Below are positions 45,089-58,009 of a DNA stretch of 64,000 nt, piece after piece (the stretch's first letter is position 1; every line of letters starts with the position of its first letter). The stretch comes from an uncultured Gammaproteobacteria bacterium (GTDB lineage: Bacteria; Pseudomonadota; Gammaproteobacteria; Eutrophobiales; Eutrophobiaceae). A program made the translations under genes and the position numbers. A model generated the notes under the pieces. That model worked only from the letters and a program-made list of their open reading frames with translations, was not told the DNA's origin and made no database searches. The stretch lies in contig CATOTD010000002.1 in NCBI GenBank assembly GCA_951812995.1, forward strand, positions 317,468 through 381,467, given 5' to 3'.

Positions 45089-46444
45089 TTAACGCAAGGC
45101 TTCAATTAATTTCAGATGAAGTCCATCGAAACTACCATTACTCATAATTACGATATGATCGCCCACGCGCTGCTGTGTTGCAAGCACATGAACAATATCG
45201 TCTATATTCGAGAAGACGCAACACCTATCACCCAATCCACGGGTGTGGCGAGCAATATCCCAATCGACATTCTCAGCCTGGAAAAGCAAAACCTGATCAG
45301 CATCAGCAAAAGATGCCGCCAAAGTTTCACCATGGACCCCCATCTTCATCGTGTTTGAGCGCGGTTCCATGACTGCAATCAATCGCGCGTTGTCTGTATG
45401 TTGTCGCAGGGCTTTCAGTGTTGCCGCAATGGCAGTCGGATGGTGCGCAAAATCATCATAAATACGAATACCACCCGCATCAAAAATACACTCTAAACGG
45501 CGTTTAACCGATTTAAACTGTGATAAGGCAGCACAGGCTTTTGCAACGGGAACACCGACATCATGGCTGGCAATAATGGCTGCCAAGGCATTATGGGCAT
45601 TATGTTCGCCTATTAACGACCAGGCCACTCTGCCCGAATCACCATCGGTGTTACGAACCGTAAAATGCTGAAAATCCTTATCAAAATCGGTCAGTATCCA
45701 CTTAGAGCCAGCATCATTAAACTTGACAACTTCACTCCAACAGCCCATTTCTAATACCGCGTTTACAGCAATATCCTTTTCTGGAACGATAATCTTACCT
45801 GTCTCGGGTATAGTTCTGAGTAAATGATGAAATTCGCGTTTTATAGCGGCAAGATCATGAAAAATATCGGCATGATCAAACTCGATATTATTAATGATCA
45901 AGGTCTTGGGATGGTAATGAATGAATTTAGAACGTTTATCGTAAAAGCAGGTATCATACTCGTCCGCTTCGATAACAAAATAATCAGAATCGGAATAACG
46001 TGCTGATAAACCAAAATTTTCCGCCACACCGCCAATCAAAAAGCCCGGTTGTAGGTCGGCAAATTCGAGGATCCATGCCAATATTGTCGTTGTCGTTGTC
46101 TTGCCATGCGTCCCGGCAACACCCAAAACGTGTTTATCTTGTAGCACTTCCCGATATAGCCATGCAGGCCCTGAAACGTACGGAATAGCCCTGTTCAAGA
46201 CACGCTCAAGTACAGGGTTGCCGCGTGAAATGGCATTGCCGACCACGACCAGATCAGGTCTCGGATCAAGATGCGCCAGCTCATACCCATGCCATATCTC
46301 AATACCCAGTGCAGCGAGTTGCTCGCTCATCGGCGGATAGATATTTTGATCAGATCCCGTGACCTCATGATCCAACGATCGTGCGATTTGCGCTAAACCA
46401 CCCATGAATGTGCCACAAATGCCTAAGATATGAATATGCATCAA
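45089..46444 (-). CDS. mpl: UDP-N-acetylmuramate:L-Ala-gamma-D-Glu-meso-DAP ligase
   Basis: 451 residues, Mur ligase fold. It starts HILGICGTFMGGLAQIARSLDHEVTG, with the ATP loop GVAGTHGKTTTTTILAW, NIEFDHADIF and the C-terminal EPRSNTMKMGVH. Mpl reattaches recycled murein tripeptide to UDP-MurNAc, linking with Slt and DapE functions in this window. Length and motifs match Mpl rather than MurC. Confidence 0.95.
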   Translation of the reverse strand: MMHIHILGICGTFMGGLAQIARSLDHEVTGSDQNIYPPMSEQLAALGIEIWHGYELAHLDPRPDLVVVGNAISRGNPVLERVLNRAIPYVSGPAWLYREVLQDKHVLGVAGTHGKTTTTTILAWILEFADLQPGFLIGGVAENFGLSARYSDSDYFVIEADEYDTCFYDKRSKFIHYHPKTLIINNIEFDHADIFHDLAAIKREFHHLLRTIPETGKIIVPEKDIAVNAVLEMGCWSEVVKFNDAGSKWILTDFDKDFQHFTVRNTDGDSGRVAWSLIGEHNAHNALAAIIASHDVGVPVAKACAALSQFKSVKRRLECIFDAGGIRIYDDFAHHPTAIAATLKALRQHTDNARLIAVMEPRSNTMKMGVHGETLAASFADADQVLLFQAENVDWDIARHTRGLGDRCCVFSNIDDIVHVLATQQRVGDHIVIMSNGSFDGLHLKLIEALR

Positions 46445-46555
46445 CTCGTATCCATAGGCATGCGGTTGGGATGAGTAAATTCAATCTTATGAAAAACAGA
46501 ATCTTTCATGTTATTGTTGTTCTCGTACTATGAAATTAATGGATAAGAAAATCTG

Positions 46556-46927
46556 ATGCACCTTAAATCATGCCTCTGTTTGACTTTGTTGCTAGTGGTG
46601 TTTGGTTTTAATGTTTATGCGGAATATAACATGTCAGGACAAATGACTCAGGCAGAATATCAAAAGGTAAGAGAATCGTCAGCCGCGTATAATGCGTGCC
46701 TGAATGAATTTGCCATGACACAACTTCAAGGCCAATCTGATGTTAGAGTCATTGCCGATCATGCCATGAAAAAATGCGCGACTCATCTTGAAAATCTCTA
46801 TGCAGACTTGCTGTTGGGGGACTATGCACCCGTTGCTGTACAACGCTTTGTAACCAGTATTAGTAACAAATATGCAAATCAATTACTGTCTAATATCATG
46901 CGGTATAAAGCCGCGCAGAGTCAGTAA
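46556..46927 (+). CDS. Small secreted protein of unknown function
   Basis: 123 residues. A clear signal peptide (SCLCLTLLLVVFGFNVYA) precedes a helical, charged mature part with two cysteines (in YNACLNEF and MKKCATHL) that could form a disulfide. I recognise no family. It lies in a short gap between mpl and rppH, convergent with rppH, with eight bases between stops. Confidence 0.7.
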   Translation: MHLKSCLCLTLLLVVFGFNVYAEYNMSGQMTQAEYQKVRESSAAYNACLNEFAMTQLQGQSDVRVIADHAMKKCATHLENLYADLLLGDYAPVAVQRFVTSISNKYANQLLSNIMRYKAAQSQ

Positions 46928-46934
46928 CCTGTGT

Positions 46935-47426
46935 TCACAAGCTGTGACCGAAACCAGCTAAGATAAAAGGGGCAAACTGTTTTAATGCCTGTTCATAAAC
47001 ATCGCGTTTGAAAGGCACAACTTCATCAATCGGATCCCAGATATCCACCCATTTCCACAGATCAAATTCGGGTTTTTTAGAATGCGTCAAGTTGACGTAA
47101 CTCTCATCAACAATAAGCCTAAGCAAATACCAAACTTGTTTTTGCCCGATACATAAGGGATAGGTACCGTAGCGAACAAATCGCTTCGGTAACCAGTATT
47201 TCAGCCAATCATCGGTTGAGCCGATAATTTCAACATGATCAGATCCCAGCCCGGTTTCTTCCTCAAGTTCCCGATACATAGCCATTTCCGGGGATTCATC
47301 TTTTTTGATACCGCCTTGGGGGAACTGCCAGGCATCCATGCCAATACGACGCGCCCAGAATATCCGACCATCACCATTAGCCAATACGATACCCACATTT
47401 GCCCGAAACCCTTCTGAATCAATCAT
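46935..47426 (-). CDS. rppH: RNA pyrophosphohydrolase
   Basis: 163 residues. The Nudix box is [23 protein letters not shown], with landmarks WQFPQGG before it and [21 protein letters not shown] after it. It removes pyrophosphate from the 5' end of mRNA, starting RNase E-dependent decay. The N-terminal [14 protein letters not shown] is typical of RppH. Confidence 0.95.
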   Translation of the reverse strand: MIDSEGFRANVGIVLANGDGRIFWARRIGMDAWQFPQGGIKKDESPEMAMYRELEEETGLGSDHVEIIGSTDDWLKYWLPKRFVRYGTYPLCIGQKQVWYLLRLIVDESYVNLTHSKKPEFDLWKWVDIWDPIDEVVPFKRDVYEQALKQFAPFILAGFGHSL

Positions 47427-47594
47427 ATTTATTTTCCAAAGACTTATATCGGTCTATTTTCCAATAATAGGACAAAACAAGCAAACCGAGTGGAATATTG
47501 TCTACAATAAAATAAGCGAATGACCAGAAATAATTGCCTTCTGTCGCGTAACTTCTAAACTAGCGGCTTTGCAATTAACGATTATGAATCCTTG

Positions 47595-48248
47595 ATGAAA
47601 CTCGCTTTATTTGATCTCGATAGCACCTTGATAGCAGGCGATAGCGACTGCCTTTGGGGCGAATTTCTGAGTGAACACGGCTATGTTGATGCAGAACGCT
47701 ACCAAGCTATTCATGAAAAATACTATGCTGAATATATGAAAGGAGAGCTTGATATTAATGCTTTTCTTAAATTTCAGTTAAAGACCTTGGCCGATAATGA
47801 CAAAACGCAGCTGGAAGCATGGCGGGAAGTTTATTTTGAAGAAAAAATTAGACCTGTAATTCTGCCAAAAGCAGTAGCGCTAATTGAATATCACCGCCGA
47901 CAAGACCACGAATTGATGATCATAACAGCGACGAACCGTTTTATTACACAACCCATCGCAGATGAATTGAAGATTGATAATCTGATTGCATGTGAACCAG
48001 CGTTAATTGATGGCCAGTATACTGGCGAAGTTATTGGCATTCCCTCGTTTGCGGAAGGTAAATTGATACGCTTCAAACATTGGTTGGCTAGCCTTGCGCA
48101 AACGCCTGATGAAGTGTGGTTTTATAGTGATTCGCATAATGATATCCCGCTTTTATCTGTTGTTGATCATGCGATTGCTGTTGATCCTGATGCGATATTG
48201 AAAAAAAAAGCAAAGGCAAAGGCTTGGCCTGTTATTAGTTTAAGATGA
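47595..48248 (+). CDS. HAD-IB family phosphatase (SerB-like)
   Basis: 217 residues from the ATG at 47595. The nucleophile motif is FDLDST (D7, D9), motif II ITATNRF, and motif IV YSDSHNDIPLL. A helical cap lies after residue 20. Relatives include phosphoserine phosphatase-like and CicA-type hydrolases; the substrate is not determined by the sequence. Monocistronic between divergent rppH and convergent mdh. Confidence 0.88.
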   Translation: MKLALFDLDSTLIAGDSDCLWGEFLSEHGYVDAERYQAIHEKYYAEYMKGELDINAFLKFQLKTLADNDKTQLEAWREVYFEEKIRPVILPKAVALIEYHRRQDHELMIITATNRFITQPIADELKIDNLIACEPALIDGQYTGEVIGIPSFAEGKLIRFKHWLASLAQTPDEVWFYSDSHNDIPLLSVVDHAIAVDPDAILKKKAKAKAWPVISLR

Positions 48249-48297
48249 TAAAAAAACCGACTCTATCTGCTTTACATAACAGGTAAATAAAATGCGC

Positions 48298-49278
48298 CTA
48301 CAATAATATTTTTGCCACCGCATCTCTTTCTGCTTCTAGTTCCTTTTGTGTCGCAGTCATCATTGATTGACTAAATTCATCAATATCCAAGCCCTGCACA
48401 ATAGCATAATCGCCCTCTTTACAGATAACCGGAAATGAATAAATCAAACCCTCAGAAATACCATAACTACCATCACTCGGCACACCCATACTGACCCAAT
48501 CATCATCAGCAGTGCCTACAACCCAATCACGTATATGATCAATCGCACCATTTGCGGCCGATGCCGCACTGGACGCACCTCTGGCATCAATAATTTCTGC
48601 ACCGCGTTTAGCGACACGCGGGATATATTGATCTTTATACCAAGCAAAATCAACTAGATCTCTTGCTGCTTTACCGGCGATAGTGGCATTTGCAATATCA
48701 GGATATTGTGTAGTCGAATGATTACCCCAGATGGTCATTTTTTTTATATCACGCACCGCGGCATTTGTCTGTGCGGCAAGCTGCGCAAGTGCGCGATTAT
48801 GATCAAGGCGCGTCATGGCGGTGAAATTACGCGCATTTAAATCAGGTGCGCTACATTTCGCCGTATGGGCATTGGTATTTGCCGGATTACCGACGACCAA
48901 TACTTTTACATCTCGATTCGCATTCGAGTTTAATGCTTGCCCCTGAACCTTAAAAATGGACGCATTGGCTTCTAATAAATCGCTACGTTCCATACCCGCG
49001 CCACGTGGTTTCGCACCCACCAACAACGCATAATCGACATCCTTGAATACCACATCGGCATCGTCTCCTAGCACAAAATCAGCAACAAGCGGGAATGCAC
49101 AATCATCAATTTCCATCACCACGCCTTCCAAGGACTTCATGGCAGGCGGTACTTCCAGTAGTTGTAAAATAACAGGTTGATCTGCTCCAAGCATCTGACC
49201 CGAAGCAATTCGAAATAACAATGAATAACCAATCTGACCAGCAGCACCCGTGATTGCAACACGAACGGGGGGGTTCAT
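48298..49278 (-). CDS. mdh: Malate dehydrogenase (cytosolic-type)
   Basis: 326 residues. The dinucleotide fold starts [21 protein letters not shown], followed by [34 protein letters not shown] and the catalytic His in [12 protein letters not shown]. This is the roughly 325-residue group common in proteobacteria. It oxidises malate to oxaloacetate with NAD+. It is 25 bases after gltA and likely cotranscribed with it. Confidence 0.96.
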   Translation of the reverse strand: MNPPVRVAITGAAGQIGYSLLFRIASGQMLGADQPVILQLLEVPPAMKSLEGVVMEIDDCAFPLVADFVLGDDADVVFKDVDYALLVGAKPRGAGMERSDLLEANASIFKVQGQALNSNANRDVKVLVVGNPANTNAHTAKCSAPDLNARNFTAMTRLDHNRALAQLAAQTNAAVRDIKKMTIWGNHSTTQYPDIANATIAGKAARDLVDFAWYKDQYIPRVAKRGAEIIDARGASSAASAANGAIDHIRDWVVGTADDDWVSMGVPSDGSYGISEGLIYSFPVICKEGDYAIVQGLDIDEFSQSMMTATQKELEAERDAVAKILL

Positions 49279-49303
49279 ATTTTTCTCCCTTAAATTTATT
49301 TAA

Positions 49304-50599
49304 TTATTTACGCTTGTTTATAGGCACGTAATCGCGTTTTTCCTGGCCCGTATAGAGTTGCCTTGGACGGCCAATCCTGAAGTCAGGATCGCCCATCATT
49401 TCCAACCACTGGGCAATCCATCCGGCCGATCTTGCCAGCGCAAACATAACGGTATACATGGAGGTTGGGATCCCAAGTGCCTGTAAAATAAGGCCTGAAT
49501 AAAAATCAACGTTTGGATAAAGTTTACGTTCGATGAAATATTCATCTTTTAATGCGATTTCTTCGAGTGCCATCGCAATTTCAAACAGCGGTTGATCAAA
49601 CGTATCCGTTTCATCCAGAAGGTCATGACAGACCTGACGGATAATTGTTGCGCGTGGATCATAATTTTTGTAAACGCGATGACCGAATCCCATTAACCTG
49701 AAACTATCATCCTTGTCTTTTGCGCGGGCGACAAACTTTGGAATATTTGCCACCGTTTCAATTTCAGTCAACATTCTCAGTACCGCTTCATTGGCACCGC
49801 CATGCGCACTTCCCCAAAGCGTGACAATACCAGCCGTGATACAGGCAAAAGGGTTTGTTTCGGCACTGCCTGCGATCCGGACCGTAGAGGTTGAGGCATT
49901 TTGTTCATGATCTGCATGCAAAATCAACATCAAATTAAGTGCCTTGACCGCAACAGGGTTTGGAATATATTCACGCATGGGCACCGAAAACATCATGTTC
50001 AAGAAGTTTTCAACATAACCTAGATCGTCTCTGGAATAGACAAAAGGATGACCGACAGAATGCTTGTAACAATGCGCCACGAGTATCGGCATCTTTGCAA
50101 TAATACGAATCGCGGTTAATTCACGATCCACTGGATCATGGATATCCATGGCTTCGTGATAATAGGATGAAAGTGCGCCAGTTACACCAATCAGCATGGA
50201 CATTGGATGCGCGTCATATAGATATCCGGTATAAAAACGTTCCAAATGTTCATGCACCATATTGCGTTTATTCAGATTCACACGAAAGCCGTCAAATTGA
50301 TCTTGTGTTGGCAGTTCGCCATATAACAACAAATAACATACTTCCAGATAGGTGCTGTTGATAGCGAGTTGATCGATGGCATAGCCCCGATGCAACAAGA
50401 TACCTTTTTCCCCATCCAAGTAAGTAATGGCACTTTTACATGCTGCCGTAGTCGTAAAACCTGGATCAAATGTAAATACTTCAAGTTCTTTGTAGAGTGC
50501 CTGCGTATCTATTACTGGCACACCGTATACCCCTGTCAAGACGGGGCATTCAAGCTGCTTGCCAGTGCGATTATCAGTGATCGTGACTGTGTCAGCCAT
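49304..50599 (-). CDS. gltA: Citrate synthase
   Basis: 431 residues, type II hexameric group. Catalytic residues are in SAHGGANEAVL (first His), GFGHRVYKNYDPRA (second His) and VDFYSG (Asp). It condenses acetyl-CoA with oxaloacetate. Divergent from sucA across a 332-base gap, which places all TCA genes of this window around one regulatory region. Confidence 0.97.
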   Translation of the reverse strand: MADTVTITDNRTGKQLECPVLTGVYGVPVIDTQALYKELEVFTFDPGFTTTAACKSAITYLDGEKGILLHRGYAIDQLAINSTYLEVCYLLLYGELPTQDQFDGFRVNLNKRNMVHEHLERFYTGYLYDAHPMSMLIGVTGALSSYYHEAMDIHDPVDRELTAIRIIAKMPILVAHCYKHSVGHPFVYSRDDLGYVENFLNMMFSVPMREYIPNPVAVKALNLMLILHADHEQNASTSTVRIAGSAETNPFACITAGIVTLWGSAHGGANEAVLRMLTEIETVANIPKFVARAKDKDDSFRLMGFGHRVYKNYDPRATIIRQVCHDLLDETDTFDQPLFEIAMALEEIALKDEYFIERKLYPNVDFYSGLILQALGIPTSMYTVMFALARSAGWIAQWLEMMGDPDFRIGRPRQLYTGQEKRDYVPINKRK

Positions 50600-50931
50600 T
50601 CAGTGTCTCCCTAAATTATTTTTAACTTAAAATTGGTAGTGATTGAAAAACTACAGCATAAGCATACAAGTCTTTATGGCATTACAGCAAGATGTAATAT
50701 GATATGGACTCCGATTGTTGTGTAAAAACAACATTGGACTTTTGCTAAAATAGTCTAAAGTTATAGGAATTATGTTCAGAAAATCTTATAGTTAGACGTG
50801 ATATTTATTTCAGTTACACTGATTGGATATTGAGTAATGTATTTTTCCTGTATGTTTATGTGTTTACACGAAAACTGACCCGACCAGCGTAAATTATAAT
50901 AAGAAATTGTTATTTTCTAAGGAATTAAAGC
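50600..50931. promoter_or_regulatory. Divergent regulatory region between gltA and sucA
   Basis: AT-rich and without coding sequence. An extended -10-like TGCTAAAAT lies near 50743-50751 on the plus strand, preceded by a small inverted repeat GTTGT/ACAAC near 50716-50731. CTAAGGAATT at about 50919 is part of the sucA ribosome-binding region. Exact start sites cannot be fixed by eye. Confidence 0.4.
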
Positions 50932-53793
50932 ATGCAAAACACAATACCCTCGTGCTTATATAGCGGCAATGCCTGGTTTGTAGAAGACTTATATGAGGCT
51001 TATCTCAATAAGCCGGAAAGCATTGAGCCTGAATGGCGAGCCTATTTTGATTCACTGCAAGCAGGTACTGCTGGACAAGATATTGCGCATGGGCCGATAC
51101 AACAGGCTTATGCAAAGACCGCACGCGACCGTCGGCATGGTATACAAAGCCAGGTACCTGCCGCTGAGGCCGTCACGCATCAGAAACAAACAGCCGTTTT
51201 ACAATTAATAAATGCGCATCGTTTTAATGGGCATCGACAAAGCGATCTTGATCCCCTTAAACAATATCAGCGTCCTGATATTCCAGAGCTTGATCCTGCT
51301 TTCCATGGGCTGACGGATGCCGATATGAATAAAACCTTTAATACAGGATCACTTTTCGCGCCTGATGAAATCACGCTACGCGAGATCATTCATATCATTA
51401 AAACAACGTATTGCGGCTCCATTGGTGCTGAATACATGCACATCAATGAAACAGAACAAAAACGCTGGATTCAAAAATATCTCGAAGAATCGCTCGGCAC
51501 ACCAAATTTTGGTAAGGCCAAACGAATAAGAATTTTAGATCGCATTATTGATGCAAATGCACTAGAAGAATACTTGCACACCAAATACGTTGGCCAAAAA
51601 CGCTTCTCACTTGAAGGTGGAGAAGCACTCATTCCCTTGCTTGATGAAATAGTGCAGTCTGGTGGTGAACAGAAAATTGAAGAAATGGTTATTGGTATGG
51701 CACACCGTGGCCGTTTGAATGTGTTGGTCAATACCATCGGTAAAAAACCAAGTGAACTGTTTGATGAGTTCGAGGGTAAGACCATGGAGTCTAGTACCGG
51801 CTCAGGTGATGTCAAATATCACATGGGATATTCGTCTGACATAAACACGCCTGGCGGTAGCGTCCATTTGACTTTATCATTTAATCCCTCACATTTGGAA
51901 ATTATTGACCCGGTGGTGGAAGGTTCGGTCAGAGCCAGGCAAGACCGCCGCAATGATCTTGCACGCAACCAGGTATTACCCATCCTGATCCACGGTGATG
52001 CTGCCTTTGCCGGTCAGGGCGTGGTGATGGAAACCTTCAATCTGTCACAGACACGCGGCTATACAACGGGCGGCACGGTGCATATTATTGTTAATAATCA
52101 GATCGGTTTTACAACCAGTGATCCGCTTGATTCACGTTCATCACTGTATTGCACGGATGTAGCAAAGATGGTTCAGGCCCCCATCTTACATGTGAATGGC
52201 GACGACCCAGAAGCAGTTGTATTCGTCGCCAAACTCGCGCTTGATTATAGAATGGCGTTTAACAAGGATGTCGTAGTTGACATGGTTTGTTACCGAAAAC
52301 ATGGCCACAGCGAAGCGGATGAACCCATGTCAACCCAACCGATAATGTATCAACAGGTACGCAAACACCCGGGTGTCCGTAAATTACATACCGATAGACT
52401 CATAGCGGAAGCCATCATCACCCAGGAGCAAGCCACAGCCATCGCCGCAGAGTATATTGCTTCGCTAGAAAGTAACCAGCGCGTTGCAGGCACTCATACT
52501 GAACATGCCAACCCTAAATATCTGCTCAATTTTACACGTTATTTTGGCACAAAATGGACTGATCCGGTGACGACGGCTATCACAAAAGAGGCCGTTGATA
52601 AATTGACAGCATTGATTACAAACATACCCAAAGATTTTGAGTTAAGTCCAGCCGTTGACAGAATAATAGATGTCCGTAAAAAAATGGGTAATGGTGAAAT
52701 GCCGATGGATTGGGGCTATGCCGAAATCATGGCCTATGCCGCCTTGATTGATGATGGCTACCCAATTCGTATATCAGGGCAAGATAGCGCCCGCGGCACC
52801 TTCTTTCATCGTCATGCCCTCGTGCATAATATGAAAAATGGCCAGACACATATACCGTTGCGCAACATAAAAGATGGACAGCCTGATTTTCTGGTTATCA
52901 ATTCAACGTTGTCGGAAGAAGCCGTTCTTGCTTATGAATATGGTTACAGTAGCGCAGAACCAAATGCACTGGTTTTATGGGAAGCCCAGTTTGGTGATTT
53001 TGCCAATGGAGCACAGGTTGTATTCGATCAGTTCATCAGCTCTTGCGAAGCTAAATGGGGACGATTTTGCGGTTTAACCGTATTCCTGCCACATAGCTAT
53101 GATGGGCAGGGGCCAGAACATTCATCGGCACGGCTTGAACGTTTTTTACAGCTCTGTGCAGAACAAAACATGCAAGTCTGTTTTCCAAGTACGGCCGCGC
53201 AAATGTTTCACATGCTGAGAAGACAAATGCTACGACCCTATCGTAAACCGCTGATTGTCATGAGTCCGAAAAGTCTGTTGAGAAGAAAATTATCCACGTC
53301 CCCCGTGACTGAATTGGTTAATGGGGAATTTCAGACAGTCATTGATGAAATCGATGCGCTCGATAAAGATCAAATCAAACGGTTACTGTTTTGTAGTGGC
53401 AAAGTCTATTTTGATCTGCTGGAACAACGCCGTGAAAGCGGCATTAACAATATTGCTATTGCAAGAATAGAACAGCTTTATCCATTCCCAAGAGATACTT
53501 TGCGGGCACTTATCAATCAATATGTAAATTTGAAAGAAGTCGTATGGGTACAGGAAGAACCGAAAAATCAGGGTGCCTGGTATTATATGCAATCGCGAGG
53601 CACTATAATTGGTTGCTTAAAAGATCAACATACTTTTGGTTACGCGGGTCGCTTTTATTCTGCTTCGCCCGCTACAGGTTTAATGCGGGTTCATCTTGCG
53701 CAACAAAAAGAACTGATATCGGATGCGTTACAAATTGACAAACTTGAAGTAACCACGCATAAACAAGTTGATAAATCTTACGCAGATAATTAA
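50932..53793 (+). CDS. sucA: 2-oxoglutarate dehydrogenase E1 component
   Basis: 953 residues. N-terminal helix LYEAYLNKPESIEPEWRAYF, then the ThDP core with EEMVIGMAHRGRLNVLVN, VHLTLSFNPSHLE, IHGDAAFAGQGVVMET and GSVR, and the C-terminal FLPHSYDGQGPEHSSARLER. It decarboxylates 2-oxoglutarate and passes the succinyl group to the lipoyl arm of SucB. The full operon sucA-sucB-lpd is present, so the cycle is not broken at this step as it is in some obligate autotrophs and symbionts. Confidence 0.97.
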   Translation: MQNTIPSCLYSGNAWFVEDLYEAYLNKPESIEPEWRAYFDSLQAGTAGQDIAHGPIQQAYAKTARDRRHGIQSQVPAAEAVTHQKQTAVLQLINAHRFNGHRQSDLDPLKQYQRPDIPELDPAFHGLTDADMNKTFNTGSLFAPDEITLREIIHIIKTTYCGSIGAEYMHINETEQKRWIQKYLEESLGTPNFGKAKRIRILDRIIDANALEEYLHTKYVGQKRFSLEGGEALIPLLDEIVQSGGEQKIEEMVIGMAHRGRLNVLVNTIGKKPSELFDEFEGKTMESSTGSGDVKYHMGYSSDINTPGGSVHLTLSFNPSHLEIIDPVVEGSVRARQDRRNDLARNQVLPILIHGDAAFAGQGVVMETFNLSQTRGYTTGGTVHIIVNNQIGFTTSDPLDSRSSLYCTDVAKMVQAPILHVNGDDPEAVVFVAKLALDYRMAFNKDVVVDMVCYRKHGHSEADEPMSTQPIMYQQVRKHPGVRKLHTDRLIAEAIITQEQATAIAAEYIASLESNQRVAGTHTEHANPKYLLNFTRYFGTKWTDPVTTAITKEAVDKLTALITNIPKDFELSPAVDRIIDVRKKMGNGEMPMDWGYAEIMAYAALIDDGYPIRISGQDSARGTFFHRHALVHNMKNGQTHIPLRNIKDGQPDFLVINSTLSEEAVLAYEYGYSSAEPNALVLWEAQFGDFANGAQVVFDQFISSCEAKWGRFCGLTVFLPHSYDGQGPEHSSARLERFLQLCAEQNMQVCFPSTAAQMFHMLRRQMLRPYRKPLIVMSPKSLLRRKLSTSPVTELVNGEFQTVIDEIDALDKDQIKRLLFCSGKVYFDLLEQRRESGINNIAIARIEQLYPFPRDTLRALINQYVNLKEVVWVQEEPKNQGAWYYMQSRGTIIGCLKDQHTFGYAGRFYSASPATGLMRVHLAQQKELISDALQIDKLEVTTHKQVDKSYADN

Positions 53794-53816
53794 GTAGATA
53801 AGAAAAGGAGAAGATC

Positions 53817-55124
53817 GTGTTAGTTGATATAAAAGTTCCAGTTCTAGCGGAGTCGGTTGCTGAAGCGACATTGATAACCTGGCAAAAACGTGTTGGCGAT
53901 CAGGTAAAACGCGGCGACAATCTGATAGACATTGAAACGGATAAAGTGACGCTTGAAGTGGCCGCTTTGCATGATGGGATCATCTCTGCAATATTAAAAG
54001 ATGATGGTGAGACAGTAGGCAGTGATGAGGTCATTGCTCACATTGAAGCAGAAGCCGGTGGCGATAATCCAAAGCCGACGGCGACTGAATCAGACCCGAT
54101 GCAACAATCTTTGCCGACAATGGGAATGACAGCGGCCCCACGGCCCGCATCAGACGCGCCCAAGCTAAGTCCTGCTGTTCGTAACATGTTGGCAGAGCAC
54201 AAATTAGAGGCCACTGATGTTGCGACAAGTACAGATAGAGTTACAAAAGCGGATGTCGTGCAACATATTAGCAACGACTCAACAACACCAAACGCCGCAC
54301 CAAACGCCGCACCCGCACGAGAAAAGCCGAATGCAATGCCGCAGGCCGTGACACCTCCTCCAGAACCAGCCTCACCAAAAGCTGAATCTGTAGAAATACC
54401 AGTGCTTACAAACAGCATCAGTGACCGGGCAGAAGAAAGAATCCCTATGACACGGTTGCGTAAACGTGTCGCTGAAAGATTGCTGAGTGCGCAACACGAA
54501 AATGCAATACTCACCACTTTTAACGAAGTCAACATGCAACCGGTTATGGATATTCGCAATCGTTATAAGAATGAGTTTGAAAAAACACACAACACTAAAC
54601 TTGGTTTTATGTCTTTTTTTACCCGCGTTGTAGTTGAGGCCTTGAAAAAATTTCCGGTTATCAACGCCTCGGTAGAGGGCGACAATATTGTTTACCATGG
54701 CTATTTTGATATTGGGATTGCAGTTAGTTCCCCGAAAGGGCTTGTGGTACCCGTTTTGCGCGATACTGATTCATTATCACTTGCTGATATTGAGTCTCAA
54801 ATAAGAAACTTTGCCGAAAAAGCAAGAAATGGAAAATTAACTATGGATGATTTGACCGGGGGTACATTTACCATTACCAATGGCGGTATTTTTGGTTCAC
54901 TCCTGTCAACGCCCATAATCAATCCACCGCAAAGCGCGATATTAGGTATGCATGCCATTAAAGATCGCCCTGTTGCTGAAAACAATGTCGTTGTCATACG
55001 GCCGATGATGAATCTTGCCTTGTCCTATGATCACCGCATTATTGATGGTAAAGAAGCCGTTCAATTTCTGGTATCCATTAAACAACAACTCGAAGATCCG
55101 GCGCGTCTTCTACTGCAAATTTAA
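53817..55124 (+). CDS. sucB: Dihydrolipoyl succinyltransferase E2
   Basis: 435 residues, GTG start after AGGAG. The N-terminal lipoyl domain carries the lipoyl Lys in [10 protein letters not shown]. An Ala/Pro/Thr linker with repeats of NAAP follows, then a peripheral-subunit-binding motif ([19 protein letters not shown]) and the acyltransferase core ending with the catalytic His in [12 protein letters not shown]. It transfers succinyl to CoA. Linker residues include a short tandem DNA repeat (CCAAACGCCGCA twice near 54288-54311). Confidence 0.96.
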   Translation: MLVDIKVPVLAESVAEATLITWQKRVGDQVKRGDNLIDIETDKVTLEVAALHDGIISAILKDDGETVGSDEVIAHIEAEAGGDNPKPTATESDPMQQSLPTMGMTAAPRPASDAPKLSPAVRNMLAEHKLEATDVATSTDRVTKADVVQHISNDSTTPNAAPNAAPAREKPNAMPQAVTPPPEPASPKAESVEIPVLTNSISDRAEERIPMTRLRKRVAERLLSAQHENAILTTFNEVNMQPVMDIRNRYKNEFEKTHNTKLGFMSFFTRVVVEALKKFPVINASVEGDNIVYHGYFDIGIAVSSPKGLVVPVLRDTDSLSLADIESQIRNFAEKARNGKLTMDDLTGGTFTITNGGIFGSLLSTPIINPPQSAILGMHAIKDRPVAENNVVVIRPMMNLALSYDHRIIDGKEAVQFLVSIKQQLEDPARLLLQI

Positions 55125-55154
55125 CAGTCGTTGATTTTACGGCTTTGCTGATAA

Positions 55155-56597
<1,443 letters not shown>

Positions 56598-56705
56598 AAT
56601 CGCACACCCTTATTTGGCGCAATCATCAATATGCCGCTGATCAATGATATATGTTTGACATGATAATCGAGTCATACATGTTGCTGGTTGGACATTTTTA
56701 TCAGT

Positions 56706-58006
56706 TGGAAGCCTCTAAAAACCGTACATTTTGTGGTACGGTCTGATTCACTTGATGTGGGAGGATTTTGTTTATGCACGCACCTGGATTGTTTGATTTG
56801 ACGGATCATTTGGCGCGGCTTTCGGCGATGGGAGATCCGCTTGAGGTTTTGGAGCGGCACGTTGATTTCGAAGTGTTTCGCCCAGTTCTTGTTGAAGCGC
56901 TTGATTATGGGGAACGTCCCAAAGGTGGTCGTCCGCCCTATGATGCCGTTGTGATGTTCAAGGTGCTGGTGTTGGCCTCGATGCACAATCTGAGCGATGA
57001 GCGGATGGAGTTTCTCATTCGTGACCGTTTCAGTTGGCTGCGGTTCCTGGGATTTCAAATCGGGGAGCCGACACCTGATCAGAAGACGATCTGGCTTTTC
57101 AGAGAGAAGCTGACCTAGGCGGGTGTCTTCAAGGCCCTGTTTGCCGCGTTTGAAGCTCAGCTGTGCGCGCGGGGATACAAACCGACCGGCGGTCAGATTG
57201 TGGATGCCACGTTGGTCTTTGCCCCGCGCCAGCGGATGACGAAAGAAGAGAAAGCGCGCGCCAAGGCAGGTGAGGCCGCATCTGACATCTGGCCCGATGA
57301 TCTGTCCAAGGTAGCGCAGAAAGACACCGATGCGCGTTGGACGGTCAAGTATTCAAAGGCCAAGACGACCAAGGAGGGTGAGGAGGATACTGGCCTTGTC
57401 GATATTTCGGTTCCGCACTTTGGGTACAAGAACCACGTGTCCATTGACCGCAAATGGCGCTTCATCCGGGGTGAGACTGGCACGAATGCGGCTCGCTACG
57501 ACGGGCATGAACGCTCCTCGGTTCTGGACGAGACAAACAGCTCGAAGGCGGTTTGGGCCGATACCGGGTACCGCTCGGCCAGGAATGAGGCTTGGCTGAA
57601 GGCGCAAGGGTACCGCTCACACATTCACCGCAAGAAGCCACGCGGCAAACCCATGGCCAGGCATATTCGTCGGGGCAACGCGACACGCTCCGCCATCCGC
57701 GCCTGTGTTCGGCTACGAGAAAGGGCCCATGGCTCTGACCATCCGCTCAATCGGCCAAACCCGTGCGAAGGCCCGCATGACCATGGCCAACCTGAGCTAC
57801 AACTTCCGCCGTCTCATCTTCCACGAGCGACGACAGGCCACAGCCTGACTCCGCCCAAATTCCGGAAATACCCGACCTGGCAGACCCAAACAGCGCAACA
57901 CAGCCTCAAATACCACCGACCTTGACCTTCACACCCACTATGCGGGTGACAACGACTGGTGCTCGCGTCAAAACCCATCCAGAATCAGCGTTGTTCGAGG
58001 TCTCCA
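56706..58006 (+). mobile_element. Full-length IS5-family element, copy at 57 kb (1301 bp)
   Basis: Left end TGGAAGCCTCTAA at 56706, right end complement of TGGAGACCTCGAAC ending 58006. Same length and near-identical interior as 8023-9323. The right end abuts a fragment of an IS256 transposase. No clear target duplication. Confidence 0.85.
56774..57848 (+). pseudogene. IS5-family transposase, 57-kb copy, amber stop plus frameshift
   Basis: MHAPGLFDLTDHLARL at the start, TAG at 57116-57118 after REKLT, then GGQIVDATLVFAPRQRMTK, VDISVPHFGYKNHVS and WADTGYRS. The frame shifts near 57712; GYEKGPMALTIRS, RAKARMTMANLSYNFRRL and a TGA at 57846-57848 follow in the +1 frame. Stop and shift are at the same places as in copy 1, so both descend from one already damaged element or from each other. 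Confidence 0.85.
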
Positions 58007-58009
58007 GAT